Below, piece by piece: positions 3,857 to 5,549 of a stretch of DNA of 5,549 nucleotides (within the stretch, counting starts at the first letter, position 1; the number at the start of each line of letters is the position of its first letter). The notes beneath the pieces were generated by a model. That model had not been told where the DNA came from. It did not search any database and was given only the letters and a program-made list of their open reading frames with translations. The translations under genes were made by a program, and so were the position numbers. The stretch is from Lachnospiraceae bacterium (GTDB lineage: Bacteria > Bacillota > Clostridia > Lachnospirales > Lachnospiraceae), in assembly GCA_017651385.1 (NCBI GenBank), contig JAGCCY010000051.1, forward strand, positions 1 through 5,549. The letters run 5' to 3'.

Positions 3857-5287
3857 ATGAACCGAAGATCAAGACTTGCAATTTATTCCGGCATATATGC
3901 CGCTCTTTACTCATTTTGCCTTTACAAGAACTTAGGCGGAGCAACCTTCCCTTTTTTCGTAATTGGAACCCTTTGCTATATTTATCTTTGTACCAAAGAG
4001 TTCTCGCTTACATGGAAAAAAGACACGAAGTTTTTCGCACTCATCGTCACGTTAATAGGCATTTCACAGCCTCTTACCGATAAGCCGATGATACATTTCT
4101 TCAACATCGTTTTTGTGTTTACGCTTCTTATCTACATCGCATTGCACCAATTCGCATTTGACGAAAAATGGTCTTTTGTACAGACCTTCGCCAATATATT
4201 CAAAGCTTTTGCGGGTGCGATATCCAAGTTTTTCGCTCCTATCGGAGATCTTTCACGCTATAAGCACATGAAAAGAAATGCCGAAGACACAGAAAGATCG
4301 AGCTTCCCCTGGGCAACGGTGCTGATCTCGATCGCCGTAACGTTTCCTTTTGTAATAATTGTGATACTTATCCTTTCGGATGCCGATGCCGTATTTAAAA
4401 AAATGTGGAACAATCTGTTCAACATTATCCTTCCCGATATGACCTGGCTTAAAGTCGTATTGCTCACGCTTATCGTATTTTTCTTTGCATACGGCCTTAT
4501 AGCCCATCTTCTTACATTTCCGTATTCGGGTGCGGCAAAAGAAAAAAACAGGTTCAGCCCCACTGCGGCAATTACGGCAGGTATCATGTTCGATGTTATA
4601 TATGTGATCTTCTGCGTGATCCAGATATTGTTCCTGTTTATAGGAAAGTTTACCCTTCCTGAAGGTTATTCTTATGCCGAATATGCAAGAAGCGGTTTCT
4701 TCCAGCTTTTATTCATCTGTATCATCAACCTTTTGATGGTACTTGTGGGTATCGAACTGTTTACGGGAAACAAGATCCTTAAGACGATCCTTTCGATCAT
4801 GTGCGGATGCACATATATAATGACTGCATCAAGTGCCTTCAGAATGATATTGTATATAAAATATTATTACTTTACCTATTTAAGAGTGCTTGTACTCTGG
4901 GTGCTTGCGGTAATCGCGATCCTGCTTACGGGACTGCTCGTAAAGATCTGGCGTGAAAATGTAAATCTCTTTAAATTTTCATTTGTCACTTTCTTTTCAA
5001 TGTATATCCTGCTCGCATTCTCACACCTTGATTATGTCGTAACGGACTTAAACATTTCTCTGGCCGACGAACAATCTTCTTTCTTTGAAAAGGACGGCTA
5101 CAGTGACTTAAATTACATATTATATGAAACATGTCTTGATAATGCGCCTCTCGTTTTAAACGACTCCCGCTTTTCAAGCATCCGGCAGGATTATATAAAC
5201 GAACACTTTACCGATATAAACGAAGAAATGTCGTTCCGCGAGTTTAATCTGTCCAGATTCCTCGCAATGAAATATTCCGATAAATAA
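3857..5287 (+). CDS. DUF4173-family polytopic membrane protein
   Basis: 476 residues. It looks like the DUF4173 family (formerly grouped near DUF4153), integral membrane proteins of unknown function in Firmicutes and Actinobacteria. About eleven hydrophobic helices are visible: near 8-24, 29-46, 57-73, 78-99, 152-174, 198-221, 239-263, 282-303, 307-332, 342-363 and 373-390. A polar cytoplasmic-type loop (about 100-150) is rich in Lys/Arg and contains Asp/Glu. The family signature region is YAEYARSGFFQLLFI (273-287), between membrane segments. A soluble tail (about 395-476) carries the usual D-Y-I-L-Y-E-T-C-L-D-N-A-P-L-type segment. The start at 3857 is chosen over an in-frame ATG at 3842 because GAGGAGG (3844-3850) lies 6 nt upstream of it. 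It is a single-gene unit, divergent from fumarase, closed by the terminator at 5294-5322. Substrate or signal is unknown; transport and sensing are both possible. Confidence 0.88.
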   Translation: MNRRSRLAIYSGIYAALYSFCLYKNLGGATFPFFVIGTLCYIYLCTKEFSLTWKKDTKFFALIVTLIGISQPLTDKPMIHFFNIVFVFTLLIYIALHQFAFDEKWSFVQTFANIFKAFAGAISKFFAPIGDLSRYKHMKRNAEDTERSSFPWATVLISIAVTFPFVIIVILILSDADAVFKKMWNNLFNIILPDMTWLKVVLLTLIVFFFAYGLIAHLLTFPYSGAAKEKNRFSPTAAITAGIMFDVIYVIFCVIQILFLFIGKFTLPEGYSYAEYARSGFFQLLFICIINLLMVLVGIELFTGNKILKTILSIMCGCTYIMTASSAFRMILYIKYYYFTYLRVLVLWVLAVIAILLTGLLVKIWRENVNLFKFSFVTFFSMYILLAFSHLDYVVTDLNISLADEQSSFFEKDGYSDLNYILYETCLDNAPLVLNDSRFSSIRQDYINEHFTDINEEMSFREFNLSRFLAMKYSDK

Positions 5288-5293
5288 AAAACG

Positions 5294-5322
5294 CCGCCCG
5301 CAGGATCTGATCCTGCGGGCGG
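5294..5322. terminator. bidirectional terminator between convergent genes
   Basis: A perfect 13-bp GC-rich stem (5294-5306 with 5310-5322) closes a 3-nt loop. Leftward it is followed by GTTTTTTATTTA, a strong U-tract, 8 nt after the Sel1-gene stop. Rightward it is followed by TTATTATTTC, a weaker U-rich run, 6 nt after the DUF4173 stop. It probably ends both genes, more efficiently the leftward one. Confidence 0.9.
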
Positions 5323-5330
5323 TTATTATT

Positions 5331-5549
5331 TCAGTCGCTAAGATATTCGGATACTTTAGAAGCCGGAACGGCTTTCATGTCTACAAGGATCCTGATCCGG
5401 TCTTGGGCCCGTTCTTTGTCCGATATATAGGCCTGTTCATACCAGGAAAGAGCCTGATCGTAATCCTTTTTGACATATCTTCCGTCACGGTACATATCAC
5501 CCATCATAAGCATTGACGAAGCATATCCTGTCTCGGCGCTTTCTTTAAA
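5331..5549 (-). CDS. Sel1-repeat protein, C-terminal part (5' end beyond the window)
   Basis: The frame is open to the right edge, so 72 residues of a longer protein are seen. An internal ATG at 5513 is not a likely start, because homology continues upstream of it (FKESAETGYASSM). Residues about 5-43 form a Sel1-like repeat: A-E-T-G-Y-A-S-S-M-L-M-M-G-D-M-Y then D-G-R-Y-V-K-K-D-Y and QALSWYEQA. Sel1 repeats are paired alpha helices used as protein-interaction scaffolds. The last about 28 residues (ISDKERAQDRIRILVD onward) form a capping helix with no repeat pattern. Partners and any N-terminal domain are outside the window. Confidence 0.85.
   Translation of the reverse strand, partial: FKESAETGYASSMLMMGDMYRDGRYVKKDYDQALSWYEQAYISDKERAQDRIRILVDMKAVPASKVSEYLSD

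Noticed and set aside
4253..4587. Two overlapping minus-strand frames of 84 and 109 residues
   Set aside because: Both are inside the DUF4173 gene on the opposite strand, with no ribosome binding site or recognisable domain.
1..5549. CRISPR array, insertion sequence or phage attachment site
   Set aside because: No regularly spaced repeats, transposase, integrase or target duplications were seen; the tRNA-Ser 3' end is not duplicated elsewhere in the window as far as reading by eye allows.

Overview
The window looks like chromosomal core and accessory DNA from a low-GC, strictly anaerobic Firmicute, most likely Clostridia and plausibly Lachnospiraceae. The evidence is the strong AGGAGG-type ribosome binding sites, the consensus sigma-A promoters, a two-subunit oxygen-labile class I fumarase, a CPCC-domain protein and a DUF4173 membrane protein. 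The assignment comes from gene content and signal style and was not checked by a search.

Layout. Positions 1-218 hold no protein gene. They carry what looks like the promoter region and boxA-like leader of a ribosomal RNA operon that reads leftward out of the window. An intrinsic terminator at 151-188 separates it from the gene to its right. Positions 304-1310 are a two-gene minus-strand unit: a membrane-anchored CPCC zinc-ribbon-like protein, then a lipoprotein whose C-terminal domain resembles BECR-fold RNase toxin domains. Positions 1338-1544 hold a tRNA-Ser(GCU) with a perfect consensus promoter and its own terminator. Positions 1551-3684 are a minus-strand operon, fumarase alpha - fumarase beta - plsC, with an 8-bp dyad around its promoter -10 element. 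A short divergent regulatory region (3685-3856) separates it from a rightward DUF4173 polytopic membrane protein (3857-5287). A bidirectional terminator (5294-5322) divides that gene from the C-terminal end of a leftward Sel1-repeat protein cut by the window edge.

How it fits together. FumA and FumB together form one fumarate hydratase of the anaerobic C4-dicarboxylate pathway. PlsC makes phosphatidic acid for membrane lipid synthesis; its link to fumarase is probably shared transcription only. plsC has no terminator of its own, so its transcript probably runs through the tRNA gene to the terminator at 1338-1363. The CPCC/lipoprotein pair is the least conventional part: a surface-anchored nuclease-like domain co-transcribed with an inner-membrane CPCC protein, with no toxin delivery module in view. 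It is the best candidate here for an undescribed function, but this rests on motif recognition alone.
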